Position numbers and translations under genes: made by a program. This document shows positions 1-7,338 of a DNA stretch of 34,821 nucleotides, in pieces. The DNA comes from a virus. The stretch spans positions 1-34,821 of the IMG/VR virus record IMGVR_UViG_3300030044_000055; one strand, written 5' to 3'. The notes below the pieces were generated by a model, which worked only from the letters and a program-made list of their open reading frames with translations, was not told the DNA's origin and searched no databases. The stretch's first letter is position 1. Each line of letters begins with the position of its first letter.

Positions 1-55
1 GAACAGATTCGGGTAGGGTGATAAGCATTTCCATCAATTGTTTTAGAGTTACCAT
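1..55 (-). CDS. Hypothetical protein, partial (3' end outside window)
   Basis: Only the first 18 codons are present, reading MVTLKQLMEMLITLPESV, and the gene continues past the left edge. The start is supported by a strong ribosome-binding site (AGGAGAGG about 6 nt before the ATG). It begins one base after the stop codon of the upstream gene, so it is the next member of the same minus-strand operon. No function can be assigned from so short a fragment. Confidence 0.7.
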   Translation of the reverse strand, partial: MVTLKQLMEMLITLPESV

Positions 56-56
56 A

Positions 57-245
57 TTAATCCTCTCCTGGGAAAACATTGCCGTATTCATCCATAAAAA
101 GATTTTTATAGTACTTGCCGTTCCAAAAAGATCTAATGTCCGGAATTCTTTCGATTGGACACTTACATTCCCCTATTATATTTAGTTTTCTATAGCAACT
201 AAAGCAAACACAATGAAATGACCTGTAATTAAATTTTATCGCCAT
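57..245 (-). CDS. Small cysteine-rich hypothetical protein (62 aa)
   Basis: I do not recognise a family. Cysteines at residues 12, 14, 17, 27 and 29 (CVCFSC, then CKC) in the N-terminal half suggest a small metal-binding fold; the C-terminal half is aromatic and ends in acidic residues. The ATG overlaps the stop codon of the upstream gene by one base (TAATG), which points to translational coupling. No strong Shine-Dalgarno sequence precedes it, consistent with that coupling. The downstream partial gene follows directly. It is a typical small accessory gene of an early or middle phage operon. Confidence 0.6.
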   Translation of the reverse strand: MAIKFNYRSFHCVCFSCYRKLNIIGECKCPIERIPDIRSFWNGKYYKNLFMDEYGNVFPGED

Positions 246-682
246 TAGTTTACTGTCTCGTTTCCAGGAACCACATTCTTACCCTCAACATTCACTTCTT
301 CAGAATCTTCTAAAATGTCATCCCAATAGCGACACATTCCGTCCAAAATTTCAAGGAATTCTCCAACGTTCTTACTATTGATGGATACCGTATCTACGGC
401 CCTAACTGGTACATCGTCTTTGCGCATCCCAAGAATGTTGGCTAGAAAATCGGTAAGCTCAGTAACGCCATGACATTCAAGGATTTCTTGAGTCTCTTCT
501 TCTCCATCCGGCACCTCGTCATGTGGAATACAGTCTTCGGGAGCTAGACAGTCCAGGACAATGAGGAATTGGTAGCCATCTTCGACTTCTCTGCCAAGAA
601 CATCAAGGCTGTTCCTGAGGGAGATGGAGATTAGAAGTTCAAGCTGTTTGATAGAGAGTTGAGGAAGCTTAGTTTTTGACAT
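245..682 (-). CDS. Acidic hypothetical protein (145 aa)
   Basis: No family is recognised. The protein is strongly acidic, with a stretch rich in E and D around residues 55-66 (PDGEEETQEILE) and an acidic C-terminus. The N-terminal 25 residues look amphipathic and helical (LSIKQLELLISISLRNSL). Such acidic small proteins in phage early operons are sometimes protein-binding inhibitors or DNA mimics, but nothing here proves that. An AAGGA sequence lies just before the start. The gene is packed against its neighbours: the upstream gene ends at the next base and the downstream gene overlaps it by one base. Confidence 0.65.
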   Translation of the reverse strand: MSKTKLPQLSIKQLELLISISLRNSLDVLGREVEDGYQFLIVLDCLAPEDCIPHDEVPDGEEETQEILECHGVTELTDFLANILGMRKDDVPVRAVDTVSINSKNVGEFLEILDGMCRYWDDILEDSEEVNVEGKNVVPGNETVN

Positions 683-919
683 TCATTCCTTTTCCAGTTC
701 TGCCAACTCTTGCTTAAGCTGCAAAATCCTATTTTCTTTCATTCGACGCTTGCTTTCCAGCTCTACTTCTTTGCGTAAAATTTCCTGTTTTTCTACTTTC
801 TCTAGGGCTTCTTTGAGTTCTTCTGCGCTAAAATCAGTTAATTTACGTTCGTACCTGCTAGAATTTTTGTCTTGCGCATCGTCTTCCCAGTCCCAATGAT
901 CCCATCCTCCGCCGCCCAT
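683..919 (-). CDS. Small coiled-coil protein (78 aa)
   Basis: The N-terminus is unusual: MGGGGWDHWDWEDDAQDK, with four glycines and three tryptophans in the first dozen residues. Residues about 28-78 are almost entirely charged with heptad-spaced leucines (EELKEALEKVEKQEILRK, ILQLKQELAELEKE), a clear coiled coil. No enzymatic motif is visible. A GGGAG ribosome-binding site lies about 10 nt upstream of the ATG. It sits one base downstream of the DNA ligase stop and upstream of the acidic 145-aa gene in the same minus-strand operon. An oligomerising accessory protein is the most that can be said. Confidence 0.65.
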   Translation of the reverse strand: MGGGGWDHWDWEDDAQDKNSSRYERKLTDFSAEELKEALEKVEKQEILRKEVELESKRRMKENRILQLKQELAELEKE

Positions 920-920
920 A

Positions 921-2135
921 CTATTCGCTCTCCCTAATTCTCAATCCCACCGGAAACCTAGGAATTCCATACGAAGTCAAATCCTGGAATTGTACGGTTA
1001 ACTTTTTACCTTTCCAGAGAGAGTGGTTTTCAAAGTAAGTCTTAAGCTTTTCCGTGTCACCTTTCAGCTTAGCCTTAAATTCTTGTCCATCGTCGTTCAC
1101 GCACACAAAGGCTCCAACGTGACCTTGAAGTTTTCCGCGCCCCTCTTCGATAGAGACGATCTCGAACTCATCGTCCTGCATTTCCTTCACCTTGATCAGG
1201 TCTGAGGACCTTTTGTTCACGTATGGACTTGCGGCGTTGCGGAGCATTGCACCTTCGTACCCAAGTTCGCTGAACTCCAAAAACCAATCTGGAACCTGAG
1301 TTTCGTCTTCAACCATATGGGTTTCTACGAGCTTAAGGTATTTAAAATTTGGTGTTTTCATAGAAGCGAACTTTTTAGCTAACCAAAGAGTCCTGTTGTC
1401 GAAAGAGCTGTTATTTACCAGGTCGTAGATATGGTACTGGACATTCAAGTACCCTTCTTCTGGCGTTTCTTTACGTACCGCAGATACGATCTTCTCAAAA
1501 TCCTTTTTAAGATCATGGTTATACAACTCACCATCAAGCACGATATCTTCTTTAAAGTTTTTCTCAATTTCAGCAATAATATGGGGACAGCTAGTAATTG
1601 GCTTACGGGTTCTTGACCACAAAGTGCAGATGCCATTTTCCAAGATGGCGATGCAGCGCAGGCCATCAAGTTTAGGCTGGACATAGCAAGGATACTTGAT
1701 TTTCTTCCCCTGTTTTTCGAAGGTGTGGGCAAGCATAGGAACAATTCCTCCTTCAATCAAAGCGTCAAGTTCTCCCTTTTCGGCAGCTTCCAGAGAGTTT
1801 ACATAGCCGTACTTCTTTTTCTTTTCCCAACGGGCTTTAGCCTCTGCTTGAGCTTGTTCATACGGTGTAGTTTGATTTGATTTTCCTGTATTTTTACCTT
1901 CGAAGATAGTGTCAACGGTAGTTTGTGGGCTTTCGGTTCCTACTTGTCCATAAAAAGTTTTTATTCTACCCGCATAACCTATATTGTCTGCATCTGAATG
2001 ACCCGCTATGTCATAATATTTTGGTATTTCCTTATCGTTATTGTCAAACTCGCATTCACAAGCCTGAGCCACAACAATAGTCCAAAATTGGATGGCTCCG
2101 GTAGATCCCTTTTTATACAAAGTAGGCAGTACCAT
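921..2135 (-). CDS. ATP-dependent DNA ligase
   Basis: Seals nicks in duplex DNA using ATP through an enzyme-adenylate intermediate. The nucleotidyltransferase signature is complete (numbering from the ATG at 2135, 404 aa): motif I KLDGLR at 155-160 with the adenylated lysine at 155, motif III DGELY at about 201, motif IV EGAMLR at about 294 and motif V LIKVK at about 313. A C-terminal OB-fold region follows (GHVGAFVCVN, then LTVQFQDLT). The N-terminal 110 residues precede the catalytic domain and begin LYKKGSTGAIQFWTI, resembling a WGR-like module; that assignment is tentative. A GTG at 2153 would add six residues and overlap the upstream gene by 16 bp. I prefer the ATG, although GGAG lies 12 nt upstream. 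It presumably serves phage replication or repair. Confidence 0.93.
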   Translation of the reverse strand: MVLPTLYKKGSTGAIQFWTIVVAQACECEFDNNDKEIPKYYDIAGHSDADNIGYAGRIKTFYGQVGTESPQTTVDTIFEGKNTGKSNQTTPYEQAQAEAKARWEKKKKYGYVNSLEAAEKGELDALIEGGIVPMLAHTFEKQGKKIKYPCYVQPKLDGLRCIAILENGICTLWSRTRKPITSCPHIIAEIEKNFKEDIVLDGELYNHDLKKDFEKIVSAVRKETPEEGYLNVQYHIYDLVNNSSFDNRTLWLAKKFASMKTPNFKYLKLVETHMVEDETQVPDWFLEFSELGYEGAMLRNAASPYVNKRSSDLIKVKEMQDDEFEIVSIEEGRGKLQGHVGAFVCVNDDGQEFKAKLKGDTEKLKTYFENHSLWKGKKLTVQFQDLTSYGIPRFPVGLRIRESE

Positions 2136-2137
2136 AT

Positions 2138-2455
2138 TCAATTCTTTCTCCACATTTTACAATAAAACATATGCGTTGGACCATTTCGATCATATTTAGA
2201 TCCGCATTCACAGCCGCCAACATGCTCAGGGAATAGATCGGTCCATCGAACGCAGTCCGTATGGTACTCCGAATGATAGCTTGGAAGGTCCGAAAATGTT
2301 AAGATATAGTCAACAACATTGCTATCGTCTGATCCATAAAATACCCATTCGAAGTTCTTGCCGCAAAACTTAATAAGCTTAGGAAAATCAAGGACTTCCT
2401 GCCACCAAAAAACTTCTTTTGAGTCTAGAAGACCAAATTGAATCCTCAACTTCAT
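2138..2455 (-). CDS. Hypothetical protein with C-terminal Cys/His cluster (105 aa)
   Basis: No enzyme family is recognised. The N-terminal two thirds is rich in aromatic residues (FWWQEVLDFP, EWVFYG). The C-terminus carries GCECG, then a histidine and a cysteine (PTHMFYCKMW), a pattern seen in small phage zinc-binding proteins. It ends two bases upstream of the ligase ATG. GGAG lies immediately before its ATG, and the same bases form part of the divergent CCAATCTTA promoter element that serves the endolysin gene on the other strand. Confidence 0.6.
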   Translation of the reverse strand: MKLRIQFGLLDSKEVFWWQEVLDFPKLIKFCGKNFEWVFYGSDDSNVVDYILTFSDLPSYHSEYHTDCVRWTDLFPEHVGGCECGSKYDRNGPTHMFYCKMWRKN

Positions 2456-2458
2456 TCT

Positions 2459-2467
2459 CCAATCTTA
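2459..2467 (+). promoter_or_regulatory. CCAATCTTA element upstream of endolysin (putative late promoter)
   Basis: The sequence CCAATCTTA lies 32 nt before the endolysin ATG. It matches an element found upstream of several structural genes in this window (15024, 20876, 26179, 26468, 32765 and others). It also overlaps the start region of the divergent gene ending at 2455. Its role as a promoter is inferred from recurrence and position. Confidence 0.55.
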
Positions 2468-2499
2468 TGATAGAATCTATTAGAAGTAAAGAGGTATTT

Positions 2500-3078
2500 A
2501 TGGACTTGTGGAAGAGCTTGCTTGAGTTGGTATTGGGGCTTTTGACCAAAAAAGAGGCAGTGGTCAGTATTCCTATTGGAGAGCCAAAAGAGCAGCCTAA
2601 GCCTGAGGAAGCGAAACCCGAAGAAGCCAAACCAGCGACCATTGACTGGACAGATGGTACTCAAAAAGTTTCAAAGTATTTTACGGTCCACGATATGATT
2701 TATCTTCCAACCTGGAAACGTATGGCCAATGAAGCTGACGGACTAAATGAGGAAGTTAAAGCTAATCTCATCGAGCTTGGTAAAAAGATGGATACGGTTA
2801 GGGAATATTTTGACAAGCCGATAAATACACATGTTACCTATCGACCACTTGAGTACAATAAGGCTATTGGGGGAGCACTTCACTCAGCTCATTCTGAGGG
2901 GAAGGCAATGGACTGGGACCTTATGGGGATGACCTGTGATGAAGTAAGGGATATCTTGGTCAAAGAAAAACTATTGGATACTTGGGCTATGCGATGTGAG
3001 GATAAGCCTGCTAGTAACTGGGTTCATTTAGATTATCGAGAGCTTAAGCCGGATGGGCACAGATTTTTTATTCCTTAA
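2500..3078 (+). CDS. Endolysin, M15-family peptidoglycan peptidase
   Basis: Predicted zinc D,D-type peptidase that cuts peptidoglycan cross-links or stem peptides for lysis. The M15_3-like zinc site is visible: SAHSEGKAMD (H131, D138) and WVHLD (H176), in a 192-aa protein of the usual size. The N-terminus has a short hydrophobic stretch (LWKSLLELVLGLL, residues 3-15) followed by a repetitive P/E/K linker (PKPEEAKPEEAKP), so it may be membrane-anchored or exported through a signal-anchor. The ATG at 2500 is chosen because AAGAGG lies 6-7 nt upstream. Upstream in-frame starts at 2419 (TTG) and 2467 (ATG) overlap the promoter element. It is the only plus-strand gene in the left arm and has its own late-type element. 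No holin is evident next to it. Confidence 0.85.
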   Translation: MDLWKSLLELVLGLLTKKEAVVSIPIGEPKEQPKPEEAKPEEAKPATIDWTDGTQKVSKYFTVHDMIYLPTWKRMANEADGLNEEVKANLIELGKKMDTVREYFDKPINTHVTYRPLEYNKAIGGALHSAHSEGKAMDWDLMGMTCDEVRDILVKEKLLDTWAMRCEDKPASNWVHLDYRELKPDGHRFFIP

Positions 3079-3079
3079 C

Positions 3080-3403
3080 TCATTCTTCCTTAATTTTCTC
3101 AAGGGCTTTATCTACTTCCAGACGAGCATCAATTCCGCTACCATCAAGAAGGCCGTAGCTTGGCAGTCCACTATATATTTTCTCTAATACTTCAAGTGCC
3201 AAATAAAGCCTATACTTATGCATATCCCACAGTTTAAAGACTTCGTTACGGTCTGAGTGTAGGATACGGTTAATTCTCTTCTCTTCCTCAAGTTCCGTTT
3301 TTAGGTCCTCTATGTTCTTAGATAATTCGTTCCATTCGCATTGTTGGCAATTAGAGCCAAACTCAACAGAATGACCACAATCTCCCATACTATAAAGGCT
3401 CAT
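3080..3403 (-). CDS. Hypothetical protein, N-terminal Cys/His motif plus coiled coil (107 aa)
   Basis: No named family. Residues about 9-22 contain CGHSVEFGSNCQQC, a probable zinc site (C, H, C, C). Residues about 30-52 form a coiled coil (NIEDLKTELEEEKRINRIL), followed by a helical C-terminal region. The ATG overlaps the upstream stop codon as ATGA, so translation is coupled to the zinc-ribbon gene at 3400-3585. Its stop codon is two bases from the end of the convergent endolysin gene, with no terminator between them. Confidence 0.6.
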   Translation of the reverse strand: MSLYSMGDCGHSVEFGSNCQQCEWNELSKNIEDLKTELEEEKRINRILHSDRNEVFKLWDMHKYRLYLALEVLEKIYSGLPSYGLLDGSGIDARLEVDKALEKIKEE

Positions 3404-3585
3404 TCGTCTTCCCTCGCATCTCGACCAAAATCTTCAACTTTAGCTCTAGGGGCACCACAGTTTACGCAGGTGTCCGTCTTGTCTGAAAACTCATTTCCCT
3501 TACAGTAAGGGCAGCAACTGTAGGCGTTTAGCCAGGCAGTCATTTGCGACATGTTTAGGATTGTTCTTTCAGGCTTTTTATTCAA
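3400..3585 (-). CDS. Small zinc-ribbon protein (61 aa), TTG start
   Basis: Two CxxC pairs, CPYC and CVNC, separated by about 13 residues (CPYCKGNEFSDKTDTCVNC) form a classical zinc ribbon, so nucleic-acid or protein binding is likely; the partner is unknown. The TTG start at 3585 is preferred because GGGAG lies 6 nt upstream, whereas the internal ATG at 3552 has only a poor site. The start lies directly after the macrodomain gene stop codon, and the 3' end overlaps the next gene by four bases. Confidence 0.6.
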   Translation of the reverse strand: MNKKPERTILNMSQMTAWLNAYSCCPYCKGNEFSDKTDTCVNCGAPRAKVEDFGRDAREDE

Positions 3586-4029
3586 CTAGAACTCCCACAC
3601 GGTAAATTCTTGTTCTGGATATGACTCCAGAACCTCAAGTGTCAAATTCCAGTCCACGCCAAATAAGCCACTGTTGATTTTGCACATATGGATTGGCTTA
3701 TTATCCGTATTTTGCCAGATCAAATCTCCAATAGCGTCGGCTGTGGCATCCAAGATTTCTGGGACTGAATCTACCTTACTACCAAAGTTAGTCGAGGTAA
3801 AAAGACATCCAATAGTATGATCTCCGGTATCCAAAAGAAGGCATGACCCAAGAATGTCCCCACCTTCGTTACAAATTCTATTGTAGAACTTGTATGCGTA
3901 TGGGTATTTTTGGGCAAATTGTTTGGCAATACCTGAACCCCAGACTCCTTGGCAGTTACAGGCATGACAGATAATGGAACCCTTAGGGGCATCAAAAAGG
4001 GAACCCTTGACGATAGTTACGTTGCTCAT
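3586..4029 (-). CDS. Macrodomain protein, ADP-ribose binding or hydrolysing
   Basis: A single compact macrodomain of 147 aa. The ADP-ribose-binding signature HACNCQGVWGSGIAKQF (22-38) resembles Poa1p/TARG1-type macrodomains, and a second loop INSGLFGVDW (118-127) matches the phosphate-binding region. Family members hydrolyse ADP-ribose 1''-phosphate, O-acetyl-ADP-ribose, or ADP-ribose attached to protein or nucleic acid; which one applies here is not decided by sequence. Start and stop codons overlap those of neighbours (TAATG with the upstream gene). It is the last gene of the five-gene NAD/ADP-ribose set, which supports a role in removing or recycling ADP-ribose. Confidence 0.88.
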   Translation of the reverse strand: MSNVTIVKGSLFDAPKGSIICHACNCQGVWGSGIAKQFAQKYPYAYKFYNRICNEGGDILGSCLLLDTGDHTIGCLFTSTNFGSKVDSVPEILDATADAIGDLIWQNTDNKPIHMCKINSGLFGVDWNLTLEVLESYPEQEFTVWEF

Positions 4030-4502
4030 TACTCTAGTTCTCCTATAAGATTTTCAATTAGCTCTTCAATACTGTCAACTTGAGGCACTCCATATTTTTC
4101 GCAAACTATGTCAACGTTACCTTTACGCCAAAAGCCTTCTGGACAGCATACAATTAATTTTCCAGTTTCAGCAAATAGGCCGAGTTCCAGCAGCGAAATA
4201 GGGGACTTAGTACTAGGATCAAAATACATCAGGATCCAATCGGCATACTCTAGCGCGTCAAGTTCCCATTCCACCTGTTGCTTGAATTGAGCATTCTCTA
4301 TTTTTTGCTCCCACGAAGAATCCCAATCGTCCCTTCGGGGATTCAAAATGAGGACGTTCTCTTCGGATAGTTCGTTAGTTACACGAGTCTGCCAATCAAC
4401 GGCTTTACCCATTTCAATGCTTCCGGCTAGAAATACAGATGGAGTTCGATAGGCCTTAAAGACTTTTTTAGGGAATGCCTGTGGAGACTTAATGACCTTC
4501 AT
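4029..4502 (-). CDS. Nucleoside 2-deoxyribosyltransferase-like protein
   Basis: A Rossmann-like protein of 157 aa related to the nucleoside 2-deoxyribosyltransferase-like family (Pfam Nuc_deoxyri_tr2 type). Visible motifs are FLAGSIEMG (24-32), NPRRDDWD (54-61), the helix QVEWELDALEYADWILMYF (76-94) and SPISLLELGLFA (100-111), whose glutamate E106 is the candidate nucleophile. Relatives transfer or hydrolyse N-glycosidic bonds of (deoxy)nucleosides. Placed between NADAR and macrodomain genes, an N-ribosyl or ADP-ribosyl hydrolase role is plausible, but this is inference. The start is three bases from the NADAR stop; GGAG lies 12 nt upstream, so coupling probably helps. Confidence 0.8.
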   Translation of the reverse strand: MKVIKSPQAFPKKVFKAYRTPSVFLAGSIEMGKAVDWQTRVTNELSEENVLILNPRRDDWDSSWEQKIENAQFKQQVEWELDALEYADWILMYFDPSTKSPISLLELGLFAETGKLIVCCPEGFWRKGNVDIVCEKYGVPQVDSIEELIENLIGELE

Positions 4503-4503
4503 G

Positions 4504-4986
4504 TTAGCTTTTAGCTCCAGATCTCAAGTCTTCCCTGACTTTCATCAAAACTTCACCAAGCCAATTTTTGCCACGCCACTTTGATTTATCGAATCGGTCA
4601 GGATCTCTTTCAGACAGCCCGATACCCCAAATACGGTCTACAGGGCTGGCTTCAACAATTTCCTCATTATGGGTAGAAAGAATAAATTCCTTCAAATAAG
4701 GAGTTGCGAACTTAGCCATATTGGCCTTATAAACGAACCCTCTAGACACAGCATCCCAAGACTCTGCGTCAAAGTTCTTAACCATCCTACCGGTTGCTTT
4801 TTGGGTAGAAGGGTCATGAGCTTTCATGATCTTGGCTAAGGCGTCCGTATCATTGAAATAAGTGGCCTTCATAGCCATCATATACTGTTCTGCACAGTTA
4901 TACTTTACTCCATCGATCTCAAATACGCTCCTATACCATTGGCTAAAGGGTCCACCGTAGAAAAAATGAAACTTTTCATCACCCAT
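4504..4986 (-). CDS. NADAR-domain protein (YbiA/RibX superfamily)
   Basis: A 160-aa single-domain NADAR protein. The family hallmarks are present: FYGGPFSQWY (9-18), YNCAEQYMMAMKA (29-41), ASPVDRIWGIG (113-123) and GKNWLGEVLM (139-148). Characterised members cleave N-glycosidic bonds, including removal of ADP-ribose from guanine in DarT-type toxin systems, and riboflavin intermediates in YbiA. The ATG at 4986 is preceded by AAGGAG with 7 nt spacing and overlaps the Nampt-like stop codon by 8 bp. A longer in-frame start at 5049 lies deep inside that gene. Next to a NAD+-rebuilding pair it may release ADP-ribose from modified nucleic acid; this is inferred. Confidence 0.9.
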   Translation of the reverse strand: MGDEKFHFFYGGPFSQWYRSVFEIDGVKYNCAEQYMMAMKATYFNDTDALAKIMKAHDPSTQKATGRMVKNFDAESWDAVSRGFVYKANMAKFATPYLKEFILSTHNEEIVEASPVDRIWGIGLSERDPDRFDKSKWRGKNWLGEVLMKVREDLRSGAKS

Positions 4987-6451
4987 TTGCGTTCTCCTTA
5001 AGTTTTGCCCTGACTTGAGCGAAACTTTCTTCTCGGACCAGCTTACCATCTTTGAAGATGGGTTGCAAGAGATCCGTTGAAAGCTCCGAATTTAGGTCGT
5101 GGCCATCGCTAAAGGTAATCTTTCCGCCACTTTTGTAGACATGAACCTTACCTTTTTGAGATTTTTTGATTCCATCATCAGTCTTTGGGTCTTTGAAGAT
5201 CTGCTTTTCAACGCCATTTATGACACATAAAGTGCTCTTGAGAGCAAATCCGAAGGTATCACGAGTATTGTACTGATAGGTATACGACCCAATCCCAAAA
5301 ACCACGTTAATGGAAGCGAATCCTTTTTCAGCCAACTTAGTTACAATATCTTTAGCCCTAAAAAGGGTGATGGCGTCTCCATAGATCAGGCCAATGTGAG
5401 AATCGAGGACTTTATATCCTTTTCCGGTTTCAGTGCCTCCGAAGATATCCCAAAGGGCTTCGACTGCGCCCTTATACTCCAAACTACCCTTAGGTGCATC
5501 TGGATCACCACAAACGATCTTAACTGGGTCACCGGAATCAGGTCGAATGACAACACGGCCATCACGAGCCATGATTTTGTCTTTAAGGGCTGGAATAACC
5601 CTACCGATAACATCCCAGAAATCATACCCATCGGAAACAATGGACACGAAGCCCGAAGGATGTACTACGGACATCATTTGAGTCAGGTATTCCAAGTCAT
5701 TACCGTAGCTACATTGGATAGAGTGCTCGGTGGCTGGAATCGATGTCCCAACCAACTCTTTTTCAACATTGGCTCCATAGTAGTATTCTGCGGCCTGAAT
5801 GGCGGGAATCGTGTCCGTACCAACGAAGGAGAGGAGGTGCCCCATCCCACTCGACATTGCAGACTGAAGGGAAGACATACCGCGAAAGCTAAAATCATGC
5901 CCTTGGAAGGGAACGAAATCAGTATTTCCAACCGTTTTCAGAGAAGCTTCATCCAAGATCTTCCGATATTCTCCAGCAATAGTTGCTGAAGTCGAAGGCT
6001 GCCAAAGCTGGCAGGAAGCCAAGCTCTCAACAAAATTGGTAAGCCAAAAGAAGCGCTTATCGGTGTTTTGAATGGTCATCATTGGAACCCGCAAAGGTAC
6101 CAAAGTCCCTTCTGGGACAGATTTAATCAAAAGAGGAAGGTACCCAAGATCATGCAGCTCTTCGATATGCTTTGTCTCTGGATTAGCAACCCCTAGAGTA
6201 TTCTTGATAATTCTGGAATATTCTTTAACTACGTCGGCCTTAGCTTGGTGGAAAAAATTCAGATTGAAGAAATCGATCAAAAATTCCTTGATGAAAGCTT
6301 GCTGACCAAAGGCTACCACTTCGTCAACGCCTTTCATACGGCTAGCACGAGGGGTCCAAGTTGAAAACACCACTTCGGTACCAACCGGGTACATATTTTT
6401 ATGACTAACCTTATAGAAATCGGCCAACAACATTGCGTTCAGATTTTTCAT
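4979..6451 (-). CDS. Nampt-like NAD+ synthesis enzyme, candidate NARP1 Namat
   Basis: Nicotinamide phosphoribosyltransferase-like enzyme of 490 aa, close to the length of characterised Nampt. Active-site segments are conserved: HDFSFRGMSS (R190), SFVGTDT (D213), TEHS (H243) and VIRPDSGDP (R303, D305). The N-terminus ADFYKVSHKNMYP is also typical. Alone it would be called Nampt. Because it follows a PRPP-synthetase-like gene and no NMN adenylyltransferase is present, the better candidate is Namat of the phage NARP1 pathway, which joins nicotinamide to ADP-ribose pyrophosphate to give NAD+ directly. The start at 6451 has an AGGA-like site and clears the upstream gene by 10 bp; an earlier in-frame start at 6490 overlaps it. 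Confidence 0.9.
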   Translation of the reverse strand: MKNLNAMLLADFYKVSHKNMYPVGTEVVFSTWTPRASRMKGVDEVVAFGQQAFIKEFLIDFFNLNFFHQAKADVVKEYSRIIKNTLGVANPETKHIEELHDLGYLPLLIKSVPEGTLVPLRVPMMTIQNTDKRFFWLTNFVESLASCQLWQPSTSATIAGEYRKILDEASLKTVGNTDFVPFQGHDFSFRGMSSLQSAMSSGMGHLLSFVGTDTIPAIQAAEYYYGANVEKELVGTSIPATEHSIQCSYGNDLEYLTQMMSVVHPSGFVSIVSDGYDFWDVIGRVIPALKDKIMARDGRVVIRPDSGDPVKIVCGDPDAPKGSLEYKGAVEALWDIFGGTETGKGYKVLDSHIGLIYGDAITLFRAKDIVTKLAEKGFASINVVFGIGSYTYQYNTRDTFGFALKSTLCVINGVEKQIFKDPKTDDGIKKSQKGKVHVYKSGGKITFSDGHDLNSELSTDLLQPIFKDGKLVREESFAQVRAKLKENANG

Positions 6452-6461
6452 ATATAATATC

Positions 6462-7229
6462 CTATATTTGAATTGTGCCTTGACGTTCACTTACTTCACC
6501 AGCGTGAGTGAAAATCCGTTGGATACCCGATTCGAAGAGAGTTCTAGTTCCCTTCGAAAAGATCCCATGAGTCACGAAGAGCACCACGCTCTTTGCACCC
6601 GCAGCCAGTAGGTCTTTGGCCAAAAGTTTAAATGTCATACCGCCATCACAAATATCGTCCACTATGAGAACAGTTCCGATAGGCGTTCCAATCAGTTTAT
6701 AGCTTGTAATGTTGCCGGTGAGCTGATCTCGAACCTTCTCACCATAGATATGGCCACCCTTAAGCAGATTGATATATTTCTCGAAAGCGCCAGCATCTGG
6801 ATAACAGAAAAGGTTTGCTTCTACAAGCTTTGCGACCTCATAGATCTTATCTACAGGGTAAATAGCTTTAAAATTATAGATAAGCTCCTCGGCCACAGAA
6901 CTATGTGGGTCCATGCAGATAACTTCCTCGAACCCAAGATGGTTGAGAAGTTCAGCGAAGGCATAAAGAGCAAATGTAGCGGTATTGCTAGGCTCCTTAT
7001 CTTGGCGACCATAAGGAAGATAGGGAAGTCTGAGTACTGTCCTAAAATCGTAATGATCTAGGAGCAACTTAAGTTGAGCAAGTTGAAGGAATTCACCTTC
7101 ATTGCTAAACTCCCAAGTTACATGAGCAAAATTGGTTGTAGTGAGGATTTCTTCGGGGAGCTTCCAGACCTGAGAGGTATTGTCTGAAAACATAGTGGTG
7201 GGAACGGGAAGACCGTTTAAGTATAGCAT
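6462..7229 (-). CDS. PRPP-synthetase-like kinase, candidate NARP1 Adps
   Basis: A short (255 aa, versus about 315 for bacterial Prs) ribose-phosphate pyrophosphokinase homologue. Motifs: YLPYGRQDKE (70-79), MDPHS (106-110), PDAGAFEKY (144-152), flexible-loop region EKVRDQLTGN (164-173) and the PRPP-binding loop VLIVDDICDGGMTF (187-200). In phages with NARP1, this type of protein (Adps) pyrophosphorylates ADP-ribose instead of ribose 5-phosphate, supplying the substrate for Namat. The adjacency to the Nampt-like gene supports that reading, but a genuine PRPP synthetase feeding Nampt is the alternative. Ribosome-binding site AAGGAG lies 6-8 nt before the ATG. An extended -10 promoter lies 75 nt upstream. 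Confidence 0.9.
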   Translation of the reverse strand: MLYLNGLPVPTTMFSDNTSQVWKLPEEILTTTNFAHVTWEFSNEGEFLQLAQLKLLLDHYDFRTVLRLPYLPYGRQDKEPSNTATFALYAFAELLNHLGFEEVICMDPHSSVAEELIYNFKAIYPVDKIYEVAKLVEANLFCYPDAGAFEKYINLLKGGHIYGEKVRDQLTGNITSYKLIGTPIGTVLIVDDICDGGMTFKLLAKDLLAAGAKSVVLFVTHGIFSKGTRTLFESGIQRIFTHAGEVSERQGTIQI

Positions 7230-7304
7230 GGGGGCTCCTTATCTAGGTCTAAGCCGTATCCACGTCAATCAAGGATACTAACTCAAACCTGCCTTACAAC
7301 TAAG

Positions 7305-7331
7305 ATTATATCATGTCGAATAGAATAGCAA
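7305..7331 (-). promoter_or_regulatory. Extended -10 promoter upstream of the NAD+ gene set
   Basis: On the minus strand TGATATAAT (extended -10, TGnTATAAT) occupies about 7313-7305, with a weak TTGCTA 15 nt further upstream. It lies 75 nt before the PRPP-synthetase-like start and could drive the NAD/ADP-ribose genes separately from the 72-aa gene upstream. The same bases also read TAATCTTA, a partial match to the late element. Confidence 0.45.
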
Positions 7332-7338
7332 GAACAAA

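Noticed and set aside
4039-4052. AATCTTA on the minus strand near 4045 as another late promoter element
   Set aside because: It lies within a coding region, lacks the preceding CC, and is probably chance sequence next to the macrodomain gene ribosome-binding site.
5396-5989. Plus-strand open frame of 197 codons opposite the Nampt-like gene
   Set aside because: No ribosome-binding site and no coherent protein pattern, and the opposite strand is a well-conserved enzyme.
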